A stretch of DNA of 44,212 nucleotides from Sporomusaceae bacterium UBA1887 (GCA_002337925.1 DDHB01000082.1:13380-57591); one strand, 5' to 3'; counted from the stretch's first letter, positions 17,522-26,507 are shown. Translations and numbers: made by a program. The notes: generated by a model from the letters alone, not told the origin.

Positions 17522-18615
17522 TGAACATTACCTTCACTAATTTTTAATATACCTTCGTTCCATTGAGCTAAAATTTTATCTGACGAATGTGTATGACAAA
17601 TTTGTTTTGCATTTATGGCTAATTGTTCTGCTAAACTTACATCTGAAAGTATTTTTTTAATGCAATTGGCAAGCGCTTGTGCATTCTTCGTTGGAAATAA
17701 CAATCCATTTTCACCATGATCTATTAAGTCAGATGGAGCGCCTGGCGGACACTCTGCAGATATGCAGGGAACCCCTAGCGCCATCGCTTCTAACAATGCA
17801 TTTGGCATACCTTCATAGTCAGAAGAAAGTACAAAAAGTGAAGAATTCACAATTTTTCTTGATATATCTTTTGTTGTTCCCATCAAATACACCTTTTTAC
17901 CAAGTTCCAGTTTATTTATTAATTCTTGCAACTCATTTTTCAGTTCACCTTCTCCGTAAATGTGTAATTGGTATTCGGGAAATTCTTTTTCAATATAACT
18001 AAATGCCTCAATAAGTAACTTCTGATTTTTTTGAGTATGAAGTCTGCCAACATTAACAATAATTTTTTCTCGAAATTTTGGTATTTGATAATCATTAAAC
18101 TTAATATAAACCGGGTTAGGAATTACAATACTTTTGCTTTGTATATTCTTGCCGAAATAATTCTTAGCACCTGTAGATTGAAAGATGAATCCATTTATAA
18201 GCTGAAATATTATACTTCTAACTATTCCAGTTAATCCAAGGTATTCCTTATTACCAGGATCACTTCTCTCAGAATAAATATTTTTATATCCATTAAATTT
18301 TGAAATTAAAGCTACATAAATCGCTGGCTGCAACCAAAATGAAATTATAACATTAGGTCTAATTCTGGAAAGAGCACTTTTTAAGTTCAAAAATCTATTA
18401 ATCAGTTTACTAAATTTCGATATTCCTTGATCTGGAATAAATATATACTCAACTAGCTCATCTATTTCATAAACAACATTATTATCTTTTAAGGATATGA
18501 TAGTTACATGGTTTCCCATTCTAGCTAAACCGTTAGCTACCATTATCATAGATTTTTCAGCACCGCCAAACCCTGGTAAATAACCTATGAATACGATTTT
18601 ATTTACTTTATTCAT
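17518..18615 (-). CDS. family 4 glycosyltransferase
   Basis: This is a retaining GT-B glycosyltransferase of family 4 that adds one sugar of the repeat unit on the cytoplasmic side. VFIGYLPGFGGAEKSMIMVANGLA is the N-terminal glycine-rich acceptor motif. IYSERSDPGN and KSIVIPNPVYIKF lead into the second domain, which starts with IIVNVGRLHTQKNQKLLIEAF. SSDYEGMPNALLEAMALGVP is the E-x7-E donor-binding motif. The length of 365 residues is normal. ATG 18615 is six bases after the preceding stop, and AGGGATGTG, which includes that stop, acts as ribosome binding site. The coupling at both ends places it firmly inside the operon. Such GT4 enzymes often use UDP-GlcNAc or UDP-galactose-type donors, but no specificity can be read here. 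Confidence 0.92.
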   Translation of the reverse strand: MNKVNKIVFIGYLPGFGGAEKSMIMVANGLARMGNHVTIISLKDNNVVYEIDELVEYIFIPDQGISKFSKLINRFLNLKSALSRIRPNVIISFWLQPAIYVALISKFNGYKNIYSERSDPGNKEYLGLTGIVRSIIFQLINGFIFQSTGAKNYFGKNIQSKSIVIPNPVYIKFNDYQIPKFREKIIVNVGRLHTQKNQKLLIEAFSYIEKEFPEYQLHIYGEGELKNELQELINKLELGKKVYLMGTTKDISRKIVNSSLFVLSSDYEGMPNALLEAMALGVPCISAECPPGAPSDLIDHGENGLLFPTKNAQALANCIKKILSDVSLAEQLAINAKQICHTHSSDKILAQWNEGILKISEGNVQ

Positions 18616-18621
18616 AACTTG

Positions 18622-19617
18622 TCACATCCCTAGGACTTTCTTATATATATGCAAAGGCACAGACAAACATCTTATATTAATACATAACGCAGCAATCATT
18701 ATTTTTCTGTTAAAAGGCATGGGAGATCCAATTAATAAAAAAAAGCTTTTTCTCAATCTTTTGGTTAAATCTCTTACTATATCTTTTTGATTTAAGTCAT
18801 CATCTACTATCCCGTATAGAGCAATTTTAGCAAGTAAAGAAAAATAAGATCTTGCAAACTTAACTCTTACTAAATATTTTATATCTGGATATCCTTCATT
18901 TTGGCTGAGCTGCCGTAAGTTTTCACAAGCATCTAAAAGATCAAAATCTCTTTTTTTTAATCCGTTTCTTGTTAAGCTTGTGCTACCTTGAAAATAATAA
19001 TAGCCAATTTTATCTGTACGAACAAGTTTATTACAATGCATCAATAGTTCGTAATTTGTAGCTATGTCCTCATTTATTTTCCCATCCGGAAAACGAACTT
19101 TGTTGAATAACTCATACTTATAGAATTTCCGCCAAATTGTAAATGGCGAGGAATCTGTTTGTCCCCTGAAAAGGTAATCACGGAGAATTTCTTTGCCTTC
19201 TATCACTTCAGTAATATAAGTTTGATTTGAATCAAATGGTATTGACTCACCTTTAGTAAATTTACATTGAAAATCAACAACATCACAATTCGTTACTTTA
19301 ATTAAATTAATGCAGTATTCATAGATATCATCAACTATCCAATCATCACTATCAATAAATGAGATATAGTCTCCTCGAGCTATTTCCAGCCCTGCATTAC
19401 GGGCACTAGACAGACCGCCATTTTCTTTATGAATAACCATAATTCGCTCATCTTGCTTTTTATACCAATCACATATTGCACCACTATCATCTGTTGATCC
19501 GTCATCAATTAAAATTATTTCCAATTCTTTGTATGTTTGTGATAAGATTGAGTGTACGCATCTATGTAAATATTCCTCATCATTATATATCGGCACAATT
19601 ACGCTGATTGTCGCCAT
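18622..19617 (-). CDS. family 2 glycosyltransferase
   Basis: This is an inverting GT-A glycosyltransferase of family 2. ISVIVPIYNDEEYLHRCV is the first strand and helix, LIDDGSTDDSG the nucleotide-binding loop, and NGGLSSARNAGLEIA the donor-site segment. YISFIDSDDWI holds the DxD-type metal site. KINEDIATNYELLM near residue 200 contains the ED catalytic-base motif common in this subfamily. I prefer ATG 19617 (331 residues) over GTG 19650, because GGGGG is seven bases before the ATG and the protein then starts at ATISVIVP. The last 40 residues are basic and hydrophobic and may dock to the membrane. It lies after a 195-base gap that contains an acyltransferase remnant, the largest break inside the operon. 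Confidence 0.9.
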   Translation of the reverse strand: MATISVIVPIYNDEEYLHRCVHSILSQTYKELEIILIDDGSTDDSGAICDWYKKQDERIMVIHKENGGLSSARNAGLEIARGDYISFIDSDDWIVDDIYEYCINLIKVTNCDVVDFQCKFTKGESIPFDSNQTYITEVIEGKEILRDYLFRGQTDSSPFTIWRKFYKYELFNKVRFPDGKINEDIATNYELLMHCNKLVRTDKIGYYYFQGSTSLTRNGLKKRDFDLLDACENLRQLSQNEGYPDIKYLVRVKFARSYFSLLAKIALYGIVDDDLNQKDIVRDLTKRLRKSFFLLIGSPMPFNRKIMIAALCINIRCLSVPLHIYKKVLGM

Positions 19618-19684
19618 ATTTAAGCCCCCAATGTTGTATAAGTACTCCACAATGCTAAAACTTTGGCAAGTTTTTTATAACAAT

Positions 19685-19801
19685 CTATTTAATAAGCCCC
19701 TCATATGAAATTACTTTTGTCGAAATTCCTGTAAGATCAGCATTATTAGGAATATCATCTACTACCACAGCATTTCCGCTAATAGCGATCCTAATATAAC
19801 C
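19685..19801 (-). pseudogene. remnant of a hexapeptide-repeat acyltransferase C-terminus
   Basis: In the gap between two operon genes the minus strand can be read, without a start codon, as AISGNAVVVDDIPNNADLTG followed by ISTKVI and a stop at 19685. This closely resembles the last coil of left-handed beta-helix acetyltransferases, which usually reads like GANSVVTKDIPDNSVVAGVPAKVI. The frame is closed by a stop shortly upstream, and the rest of such a gene is absent. I read this as the surviving tail of a deleted O- or N-acetyltransferase gene (CysE/PglD/WcaF type). The match is by eye only and short, about 35 residues. Confidence 0.55.
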
Positions 19802-19812
19802 TAAAACTATCT

Positions 19813-21054
19813 TTAAAAATTAACAACATACATTCCTCGCTGACCATTAAATACGGAATCAAAGCAAATTCTATCGCCTGCTCTATTCCAGCGAGGATGA
19901 AGATCACATCGTACATCATTGTCATATTTAAACGGCGCAAATACTCTCGCTACCGTCCTAATTTCGTTTGTGTTAGAGTTAATACAGTAAATCGTAGCAA
20001 TTCTTTGTCTATTAGGATATGTATCCGTAGTGATAAGATTTCTATCCGGTGAATAGCTAGGATGCCCATCTGTAGATACCGTATTCCAAAGCTTTTGATA
20101 ATATTGAGTATTATCCTTCAAAAGATAATATCCATTTCCCTTATCTTTTCTTCTAAGGTATGATAGTATTTCTTCATCATTTTTCCAGCAACAATGTGAT
20201 GTCATGTCATCATCGCTTAGGTTATACATATTACTTCCATCACAGTTTACAGTAACGAGCCTGGTATATTTTCTTAAACCTTGGAACCATCTATGTAATA
20301 CCATAAACCTTTTACCAGATGGACTAATCATAATATGATTTATTTTATGCTCCGCATTTTTCATCTCGGGCCTTGGCTCAAAATTTGCAAAATCAGTATA
20401 TCTCAGCAACGGCTTTACTTTTCCATTTTCCAGATTAATATGCCATATACATGGCTTATCTGGACATTTCTCGTCTTTGGTTTCTTCCACTAGATTTGAA
20501 TAACCATAACCTTTTCTCAACCGATGCAACCGTGAAAAATCCAGCGACAATGCAAATTTTCCATCTAAAGAAATACTGTAAACTGGCATAGCTATAATGC
20601 TTTCTTTCTTCGTTCTAATATTTAATATTACTGAGCAGTACTGACCATCTCGAAAATCATTATAAATAATGCGTTCCGAATAGTCGGGGCCTAGCCATTG
20701 AAGCATACAGCTTTGTTGGACATTCCACGTATTAGTTGTAGCCAACACCTCGTACGAGTTATTGTCATGTGTATCAATTAAGAGGATTTCTGCTTTTTCT
20801 TTCGGCGCGACTGAAGAAAGAGCATCTTTAACTCTTATACATAACATATATCTATCGGTAATATCCCAGGGAGACTTATCATAATACCCAAAAAAGCACT
20901 CTCCACCATCCGGTGAAATACGAGTTATATTACCTTCTGACTTAATTTTAGGATTAATAGAATACATAAATAGTTGATATGCTCTCTTCACTATCTTTTT
21001 TATTACTGGGAATTTATTCAACTGATAATTTACTATTGTTTCTAAATTACGCAT
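19813..21054 (-). CDS. TolB/WD40-like beta-propeller protein of unknown role
   Basis: I do not recognise a named family with certainty. The 413-residue protein has no signal peptide. After a basic N-terminal helix it shows repeated blade-like units: ISPDGGECFFGYYDKSPWD, YSISLDGKFALSLDF, ISPSGKRFMVLHRW, WKNDEEILSYL, HPSYSPDRNLITTDTYP and HPRWNRAGDRICFDSVFNG. Such SPDG-type repeats are typical of TolB, oligogalacturonate-lyase-like and peptidase N-terminal propellers. No protease or lyase domain follows. It is co-transcribed with glycosyltransferases, 22 bases after the GT2 gene, so a role in polysaccharide synthesis or as a scaffold or sugar-modifying enzyme is likely but unproven. Related ORFs are known to occur in other capsule and O-antigen clusters as hypothetical proteins. 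GGAGAG precedes ATG 21054. Confidence 0.7.
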   Translation of the reverse strand: MRNLETIVNYQLNKFPVIKKIVKRAYQLFMYSINPKIKSEGNITRISPDGGECFFGYYDKSPWDITDRYMLCIRVKDALSSVAPKEKAEILLIDTHDNNSYEVLATTNTWNVQQSCMLQWLGPDYSERIIYNDFRDGQYCSVILNIRTKKESIIAMPVYSISLDGKFALSLDFSRLHRLRKGYGYSNLVEETKDEKCPDKPCIWHINLENGKVKPLLRYTDFANFEPRPEMKNAEHKINHIMISPSGKRFMVLHRWFQGLRKYTRLVTVNCDGSNMYNLSDDDMTSHCCWKNDEEILSYLRRKDKGNGYYLLKDNTQYYQKLWNTVSTDGHPSYSPDRNLITTDTYPNRQRIATIYCINSNTNEIRTVARVFAPFKYDNDVRCDLHPRWNRAGDRICFDSVFNGQRGMYVVNF

Positions 21055-21076
21055 TTCGCTCTCCTACGATTGCTAC

Positions 21077-21895
21077 TCATTTCCTTAAAAAATTCTTATA
21101 TAACCAGCTTTGAACTACGACTGGACTTATAAACATAATTGTCTGGGCGATACAAACTAATATGTAGTCACCAAAGCTTGAATAGCCCATCTTCCATAAT
21201 TTATATATAGTCGATATATAGCTTTTTGTATTTTCCCAGCTTCTGCGACGTTTAGATAGTGCCTTATTAGATCTAAAAAGCAATAATGATGAATCTAGAT
21301 TCTTAGCTTTGAATCCAGAAAATAGCATCCTTCCAAACAAATCGACATCTTGATTTCTTCGTAAATTACTATAAGCGCCACATCTAAGTACAATACTTTT
21401 CTTAAACATGACTGTCGGATGGTTAAAGCCACTTCTCCTTTTTGCAAACTCATATATCTCATCATGAGTTGTCGGCACAATTCTAGTTGCAATAATCTCC
21501 CTAGGATTTTCATAAAACTCATCAACCATGGTTCCGACAATAGCTAAATCCCTGTCATTATCAAAAGCTCGTAACTGCCTTTCACATCTATCGCTTAGTG
21601 ATATATCATCAGTATCCATTCGGGCAACAAGCTCGTTTCTGCAGTATCTTAACCCAAGGTTAAGAGCTAACCCCAAACCTAAATTCTTCTCGCTAGTAAC
21701 TATATAAAATAATTCTGGATACTTAGCTTGATATGCTATTAAGACTTCCTCCAGTACATTAGTCAATGGACCATCTTTAACTATTACTATTTGATCTGGA
21801 ATTATTGTTTGTTTCACCATACTATCAATACTCATTTTAAGATAGTCTGGTTTTTCCTTTATATAAAGTGACATCAAAACGCTATATTTATCCAC
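21077..21895 (-). CDS. family 2 glycosyltransferase (AmsE-like)
   Basis: This is a GT-A family 2 glycosyltransferase. YSVLMSLYIKEKPDYLKMSIDSM resembles the N-terminus of AmsE and similar exopolysaccharide enzymes. IVKDGPL, EKNLGLGLALNLGLRYC, and VARMDTDDISLSDRCERQL (metal-binding DTDD) follow in order. FNHPTVMFKK near residue 155 and NQDVDLFGRML (catalytic-base region) complete the fold. The 272 residues are typical. GTG 21895 has AGAGG eight bases upstream. It directly follows the initiating phosphosugar transferase, so it could add the second sugar, a position-based guess. The C-terminal 35 residues are hydrophobic and probably membrane-associated. Confidence 0.88.
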   Translation of the reverse strand: MDKYSVLMSLYIKEKPDYLKMSIDSMVKQTIIPDQIVIVKDGPLTNVLEEVLIAYQAKYPELFYIVTSEKNLGLGLALNLGLRYCRNELVARMDTDDISLSDRCERQLRAFDNDRDLAIVGTMVDEFYENPREIIATRIVPTTHDEIYEFAKRRSGFNHPTVMFKKSIVLRCGAYSNLRRNQDVDLFGRMLFSGFKAKNLDSSLLLFRSNKALSKRRRSWENTKSYISTIYKLWKMGYSSFGDYILVCIAQTIMFISPVVVQSWLYKNFLRK

Positions 21896-21935
21896 GAACT
21901 AACCTCTCAAAACCATCAGTAATCTCAATGACTCG

Positions 21936-22691
21936 TTATTTATAAAAGATTTCTTTTTTCTCTTCAAGAAGTAATTTACTTTTTTCTATAGCCGCTAAAT
22001 ATTCGCTCTCCCCTATCTGCTGCTTTCTAAGCAGATAATCCCCAAAATCTTCAGCAGTAGCCATTCCTTCTGAACTTATTCCCTTCCTCTCAAAGACCTT
22101 CACAATAGTTTGAATTATTAACTTACAATCGCCTATAAATGAAACATTCTCAATATATTGTAAATCGTATTTAAACTTATCTTCCCAAGATATAGAATTA
22201 CGCCCATTAACCTGAGCTAATCCAGTAAGACCCGGTAAAACAGATTGTCGTTTAGTCTGATCTTCATTAAAAAAAACCATGTCTTTTACGAGTTGAGGCC
22301 TTGGACCCACAAGTGACATATCTCCTTTTAGAATATTAAATAACTCCGGAAGCTCATCTAGCGAGGTGGAACGTAATATTGTACCAAACTTTGTCAATCT
22401 CATCTCATCAGATAGTAAATTCCCCTCTTTATCCCTCTCATTAGTCATTGTCCTAAATTTGTACATCATAAATATTTTGTTATTCATTCCGGGGCGTTTC
22501 TGTGCAAAAATCGCTGGACTTCCCAATTTAATTCTCACAAGTAAGGCTGTAGCAAGTAATAAAGGCGCAAGCATAACGATAGCACAGAACGATAATATAA
22601 AATCGATTAATCTTTTAAAATGGTTTCTATATAACTTTACTAACTGCTGAGGTTGATTTACAGTAAAACTAGTCCTTGAGTCACACATCAT
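21936..22691 (-). CDS. PglC-like initiating phosphosugar transferase
   Basis: This is a membrane-bound bacterial sugar transferase. It starts repeat-unit synthesis by moving a sugar-1-phosphate from a UDP-sugar to undecaprenyl phosphate. One hydrophobic re-entrant or transmembrane segment (about residues 30 to 52) is followed by family motifs KFRTMTNERD, LRSTSLDELPELFNILKGDMSLVGPRP (catalytic DE pair) and LPGLTGLAQVNGRNSISWE. About 50 residues follow that are longer than in the minimal PglC and rich in charged residues. I prefer ATG 22691, which overlaps the aminotransferase stop as ATGA and is preceded by TGGGGA. With PglF- and PglE-like genes upstream, the natural substrate would be UDP-2-acetamido-4-amino-trideoxyglucose or its acetylated form (bacillosamine pathway), but WbaP- or WecA-like specificity cannot be excluded. 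Confidence 0.9.
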   Translation of the reverse strand: MMCDSRTSFTVNQPQQLVKLYRNHFKRLIDFILSFCAIVMLAPLLLATALLVRIKLGSPAIFAQKRPGMNNKIFMMYKFRTMTNERDKEGNLLSDEMRLTKFGTILRSTSLDELPELFNILKGDMSLVGPRPQLVKDMVFFNEDQTKRQSVLPGLTGLAQVNGRNSISWEDKFKYDLQYIENVSFIGDCKLIIQTIVKVFERKGISSEGMATAEDFGDYLLRKQQIGESEYLAAIEKSKLLLEEKKEIFYK

Positions 22692-23863
22692 ATCGATCCC
22701 CATAGGTTTTTAATTATCTTAACAATTCTATCTAAATCGTCATCTGACATCTTAGTATCGCTTGGGAGACAAATACCATTTTCGAAAATGCTTTCACTTA
22801 CACTGCCGATTTCACATTGGGTAATAAAATCATATCCATCATAATAAGGCTGAAAATTCATAGGCTTCCAAATATGGCGAGACTCTATGTTATTTTTTTC
22901 TAAGGCGAATATAATATCCTTTGGTTTTATCAATCCTGTTAGCTTTATGCAAGTCAGCCAATAATTCGGATCATTCCAATCTTGTATAGGCATGAATTCA
23001 ATATCACTTAACATAGCTAATTTTCTTTTATAAAATTCAAATATATACTTCTTTTTTTCTATTCTCTTATCGAGTACTTTTAACTGCCCTCGTCCAATTC
23101 CTGCCACAACATTAGACATTCGATAGTTATAACCTAGTTCACTATGTTGATACCATCTCGCTGAATCTCTGCTTTGTGTAGCCCAGAACTTTACTTTAGC
23201 AATTCGATCTTCAGAGTATCCAGGGTCATTTCCAACTAACATTCCGCCGCCAGAGGTTGTAATTATTTTATTGCCATTAAAGCTGAAAATCCCATATTGA
23301 CCAAAAGTGCCTGTATACTTCCCTTTATATAAAGTTCCTAGTGATTCAGCGGCATCCTCAATTAATGGCGTATTATATTTATTACACAGCGCAATTATTT
23401 TATCTAAATCTGCTGATAACCCATAAAGATGTACCACTATAACAGCCTTGACTCGACCCTCGTATTTTTGAAATGCTCTTTCAAGTGCTATTGGAGATAT
23501 ATTCCAGGTCTCTTCATCAGAATCAATAAAAACCGGCGTTGCATTTTGATAAATTATCGGGTTAGCAGTTGCTGCAAAAGTTAATGATGGGCAAAAAACT
23601 ATATCTCCCGTTCCTACTCCAACAGCCTTAAGCGCAAGATGTATTGCAGCCGTGCCAGATGATAATGCGGCCGCATGCCTGGCCCCAATTTTCGCTGACA
23701 ATTCTCTTTCAAATTCATTTACATTAGTTCCAAGTGGAGCAATCCAATTCGTATCAAAAGCCTCTTTTATATATGCCTGTTCATATCCCTCATCACTCAT
23801 ATGAGGTGATGAGAGATATATCTTGTTTGCATTTTGTGTTTTTAAATCGCTCCTATCGACCAC
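22688..23863 (-). CDS. PglE-like nucleotide-sugar aminotransferase (DegT/DnrJ/EryC1/StrS)
   Basis: This is a PLP-dependent aminotransferase that puts an amino group on a keto-sugar nucleotide. IYLSSPHMSDEGYEQAYIKE at the N-terminus is typical of the PglE/WecE-type group. Then come LSSGTAAIHLALKAVGVG, VFCPSLTFAATANPI, VIVVHLYGL, IEDAAESLGT, and FSFNGNKIITTSGGGML with the PLP-binding lysine. NYRMSNVVAGIGRGQL and ESRHIWKPMNFQP close the active site. The 391 residues are normal length. GTG 23863 has AAAGGAG ten bases upstream. Its partner is PglF immediately upstream, so the product is probably UDP-4-amino-4,6-dideoxy-GlcNAc. An intact PglD-type acetyltransferase for the next step is not in this window. 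Confidence 0.92.
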   Translation of the reverse strand: MVDRSDLKTQNANKIYLSSPHMSDEGYEQAYIKEAFDTNWIAPLGTNVNEFERELSAKIGARHAAALSSGTAAIHLALKAVGVGTGDIVFCPSLTFAATANPIIYQNATPVFIDSDEETWNISPIALERAFQKYEGRVKAVIVVHLYGLSADLDKIIALCNKYNTPLIEDAAESLGTLYKGKYTGTFGQYGIFSFNGNKIITTSGGGMLVGNDPGYSEDRIAKVKFWATQSRDSARWYQHSELGYNYRMSNVVAGIGRGQLKVLDKRIEKKKYIFEFYKRKLAMLSDIEFMPIQDWNDPNYWLTCIKLTGLIKPKDIIFALEKNNIESRHIWKPMNFQPYYDGYDFITQCEIGSVSESIFENGICLPSDTKMSDDDLDRIVKIIKNLWGSI

Positions 23864-23898
23864 TAAGTTTCAACTCCTTTTCATCATATCAATAGTCG

Positions 23899-25809
23899 TC
23901 AACTTAAATTTGAGACTACCTGATAATCTGCACTGCTTTCATTAGATTGGTCTGAGAGACTATCCGCTTTAGTTACTCTACAATATTCTACTTTTGAATT
24001 TCTATAGGTAGGTATCAAATCAGTTAGCATATGTATAATTACATTATTCTGCATTTCTGACTTCAAGAGCATTAACGACTCTTGAAACTTCCGCTCATCA
24101 ACTGCTTTTAAATTAGCCACATAAATTTTCTCATGCTTAGTAGAGGACGTTCCTTCTTCTGCAGTAAGCAGTTCTTCAAAGAGTTTTTCTCCTGGCCTTA
24201 AACCACTAAATTGTATTTCTATATCCCGTCCCGGTTCTAAACCTGAGAGTTCAATAAGATCAGTCGCCATATCAACGATCTTTATGGGTTCTCCCATATC
24301 CAATACAAATACTTCTCCTCCCTGCGCTAGTGCACCAGCCTGTAAGACAAGCTGCGAAGCCTCAGGAATGGTCATAAAGTAGCGTTTCATATCCGGATGG
24401 GTAATGGTGATTGGCCCACCTTTCAGAATTTGCTTTTTAAATAAAGGAATCACGCTGCCCCGGCTGCCTAATACATTGCCAAAACGGACAGCAACAAAGC
24501 TCGTATTGGATATGCGATTCATATTCTGAATGATCATTTCCGCAACCCGTTTCGTTGCGCCCATTACACTGGTGGGATTTACGGCCTTGTCAGTTGAGAT
24601 AAGGACGAACTTCTCGGCATTAGCCCGATCGGCCGCTTCTGCCACCGTCTGTGTTCCAAAAATATTATTGCGTACAGCCTCTTCCGGCTGAGCTTCCATC
24701 AGGGGCACATGCTTATGCGCTGCGGCATGAAAAACTACCTGGGGCTGTACTCTAGAAAATATATTGAAAATCCTATGCTTATCCCGTACATCGGCAATTA
24801 CCGGCTCAATACTAAGCTTAGGAAACTTTGCCGTAAGTTCCTGATGAATCTCATAGATACTGTTTTCACCCTTGCCGACAAGTGTAATTTGACTCGGTGA
24901 CATTCTGGCTATTTGACGGCACAATTCTGAACCGATCGAGCCGCCCGCTCCGGTAACCAATACTCTTTTCCTTGTGAGATAGCCGGCAATTTGATCAAGA
25001 TCGAGCTTAACAGGTTCTCTGCGCAAAATATCTTCGAGGTCAATATTTCTCAGTTGATCAACCGTTACCTGCCCATCAATGATTTCATACAGACCTGGAA
25101 CGGTTTTTACCGTACATTTAGTCTCGCGGCAGGCCTTAAAGATTTCCCGTAACCGTTCACCATTCGCTGACGGTATTGCGATGATAATCTCTGTTACGCC
25201 ATACTTGCAAACTACCTGAGGCAAATCATCACAATTTCCCAAGACAGGCACACCAAATAGCTTATTCTTAATCTTATTCCGGTCATCATCAATAAACCCA
25301 ATGAGATTCTTCGTATCATAAAAACGCTGCCGCAGTTCCCGGGCTATCATTGCTCCCGCATCGCCTGCCCCGATAATCAGTACCTTGGAACAGCTTGCCT
25401 TACGGGTTTTGCGTAGCATATATAAAACCCTTAAAAATAAGCGGCTTAGTCCAACTAAGGCAACCACAATCAGCCAGGTAATAATGGGTATGCTCCTAGG
25501 CAGCTTACTCCCCATACCAAACATATAGATAAAGACAAAAACAGAGCTGACCGTGACAGCACTGACGATCGCCAGTAATTCATGGATACTGGCATAACGC
25601 CAGAGACGGTTATATAACCCGAAAAAATAAAAAGTGAGCAAACGGATCAAAATTATTCCAGGCAAATATTCGTAGACCATCTGATACTGGCGGCTGCCGA
25701 TAATTCCTTCAAATCGCAGCAGCAGCGCCAAATACGGCGCTACTGTGATAATAATTGTATCGAGCAAAACCAGACTTCCTGTAATCAGTTTCTGACGCAA
25801 TGACGACAC
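23899..25809 (-). CDS. PglF/CapD-type UDP-GlcNAc 4,6-dehydratase, membrane anchored
   Basis: This large nucleotide-sugar dehydratase, with four N-terminal transmembrane segments in the first 130 residues, makes the 4-keto-6-deoxy intermediate from UDP-GlcNAc. A CoA-binding-like Rossmann domain begins at VLIIGAGDAGAMIARELR near residue 145. The catalytic SDR domain begins at VLVTGAGGSIGSELCRQI near residue 283. HAAAHKHVPLMEAQPEEA, LISTDKAVNPTSVMGATKR (Met in place of the usual Tyr of YxxxK, as is normal in this subfamily) and FGNVLGSRGSVIPLF follow. The length of 636 is normal. The start is GTG 25809, with only a weak AGAAACGG upstream; TTG 25800 is a possible alternative. The last 40 residues are variable. 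Base composition turns AT-rich towards its 3' end, so it may mark the left boundary of the exchanged cassette. Confidence 0.92.
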   Translation of the reverse strand: MSSLRQKLITGSLVLLDTIIITVAPYLALLLRFEGIIGSRQYQMVYEYLPGIILIRLLTFYFFGLYNRLWRYASIHELLAIVSAVTVSSVFVFIYMFGMGSKLPRSIPIITWLIVVALVGLSRLFLRVLYMLRKTRKASCSKVLIIGAGDAGAMIARELRQRFYDTKNLIGFIDDDRNKIKNKLFGVPVLGNCDDLPQVVCKYGVTEIIIAIPSANGERLREIFKACRETKCTVKTVPGLYEIIDGQVTVDQLRNIDLEDILRREPVKLDLDQIAGYLTRKRVLVTGAGGSIGSELCRQIARMSPSQITLVGKGENSIYEIHQELTAKFPKLSIEPVIADVRDKHRIFNIFSRVQPQVVFHAAAHKHVPLMEAQPEEAVRNNIFGTQTVAEAADRANAEKFVLISTDKAVNPTSVMGATKRVAEMIIQNMNRISNTSFVAVRFGNVLGSRGSVIPLFKKQILKGGPITITHPDMKRYFMTIPEASQLVLQAGALAQGGEVFVLDMGEPIKIVDMATDLIELSGLEPGRDIEIQFSGLRPGEKLFEELLTAEEGTSSTKHEKIYVANLKAVDERKFQESLMLLKSEMQNNVIIHMLTDLIPTYRNSKVEYCRVTKADSLSDQSNESSADYQVVSNLS

Positions 25810-25820
25810 CCGTTTCTTAT

Positions 25821-26507
25821 TTATTTCTTACTCTTGCTTTCACTGCCGTAGTAATAATAATAATAAGCATGCTCTTCTTCAATCTCAACCCGGTTCAGTA
25901 TGACGCCCAATATATGGCCATTCGCCTTAACTAACAAATCTTTAGCTTTCTGCGCCATTTCAGGCCGGACACTTGTAGAATCAATAACCAACACAATCCC
26001 ATCAACCTTTACTGCCATTACGGCTGCATCAGTTACAGCGATAGTAGGTGGAGCATCGATCAACACAAAGTCAGCCAATCCCTTTAGTTCATCAAGCAGC
26101 TGTATCATTTTGGCAGAGCTCAGCAGTTCTGACGGGTTTGGCGGAATCGGGCCGCTGGGAAGAATACGCAGATTATCAATTTCCGTATCCTGCAAAAAAG
26201 TCTCAGCCGGGCTGTCATCAACCAGAATATTAGTCACGCCCTTGTTACGCTTACCGAATATCCGGTGCTGCACCGGTTTACGCAAATCGCAGTCAACCAG
26301 GATAATGCTGCGACCTGACTGAGCCAGAGCTACAGCGACATTGGCAATCGTGGTGGACTTGCCTTCCGCTGGACCGGAACTGGTAAACATGATTGTCCGT
26401 AATTCACTGTTTATTTTGGCAAACTGCAGATTAGTCCGCAATGTCCGGTATGCTTCGGATATTGGCGATTTGGGATCTTCATGAACAATGAGTTTTCGTT
26501 GTGCCAT
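25821..26507 (-). CDS. CpsD/CapB-family tyrosine autokinase
   Basis: This is a bacterial tyrosine kinase (BY-kinase) of the separate Firmicute type. It works with the Wzz-like protein to regulate polymer length and export. SPISEAYRTLRTNLQFA is the N-terminal interface motif, and SSGPAEGKSTTIANVAVAL is Walker A. ILVDCDLRKP is the Walker A' motif, and FVLIDAPPT is Walker B. The C-terminus ends in a run of six tyrosines followed by GSESKSKK, the autophosphorylation cluster. At 228 residues it is the expected size. GAGAGG lies before ATG 26507. It is 27 bases downstream of the Wzz-like gene. The matching phosphatase of the CpsB type is encoded at 29190. The kinase is cytoplasmic and probably docks on the cytoplasmic end of the Wzz-like protein. 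Confidence 0.95.
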   Translation of the reverse strand: MAQRKLIVHEDPKSPISEAYRTLRTNLQFAKINSELRTIMFTSSGPAEGKSTTIANVAVALAQSGRSIILVDCDLRKPVQHRIFGKRNKGVTNILVDDSPAETFLQDTEIDNLRILPSGPIPPNPSELLSSAKMIQLLDELKGLADFVLIDAPPTIAVTDAAVMAVKVDGIVLVIDSTSVRPEMAQKAKDLLVKANGHILGVILNRVEIEEEHAYYYYYYGSESKSKK

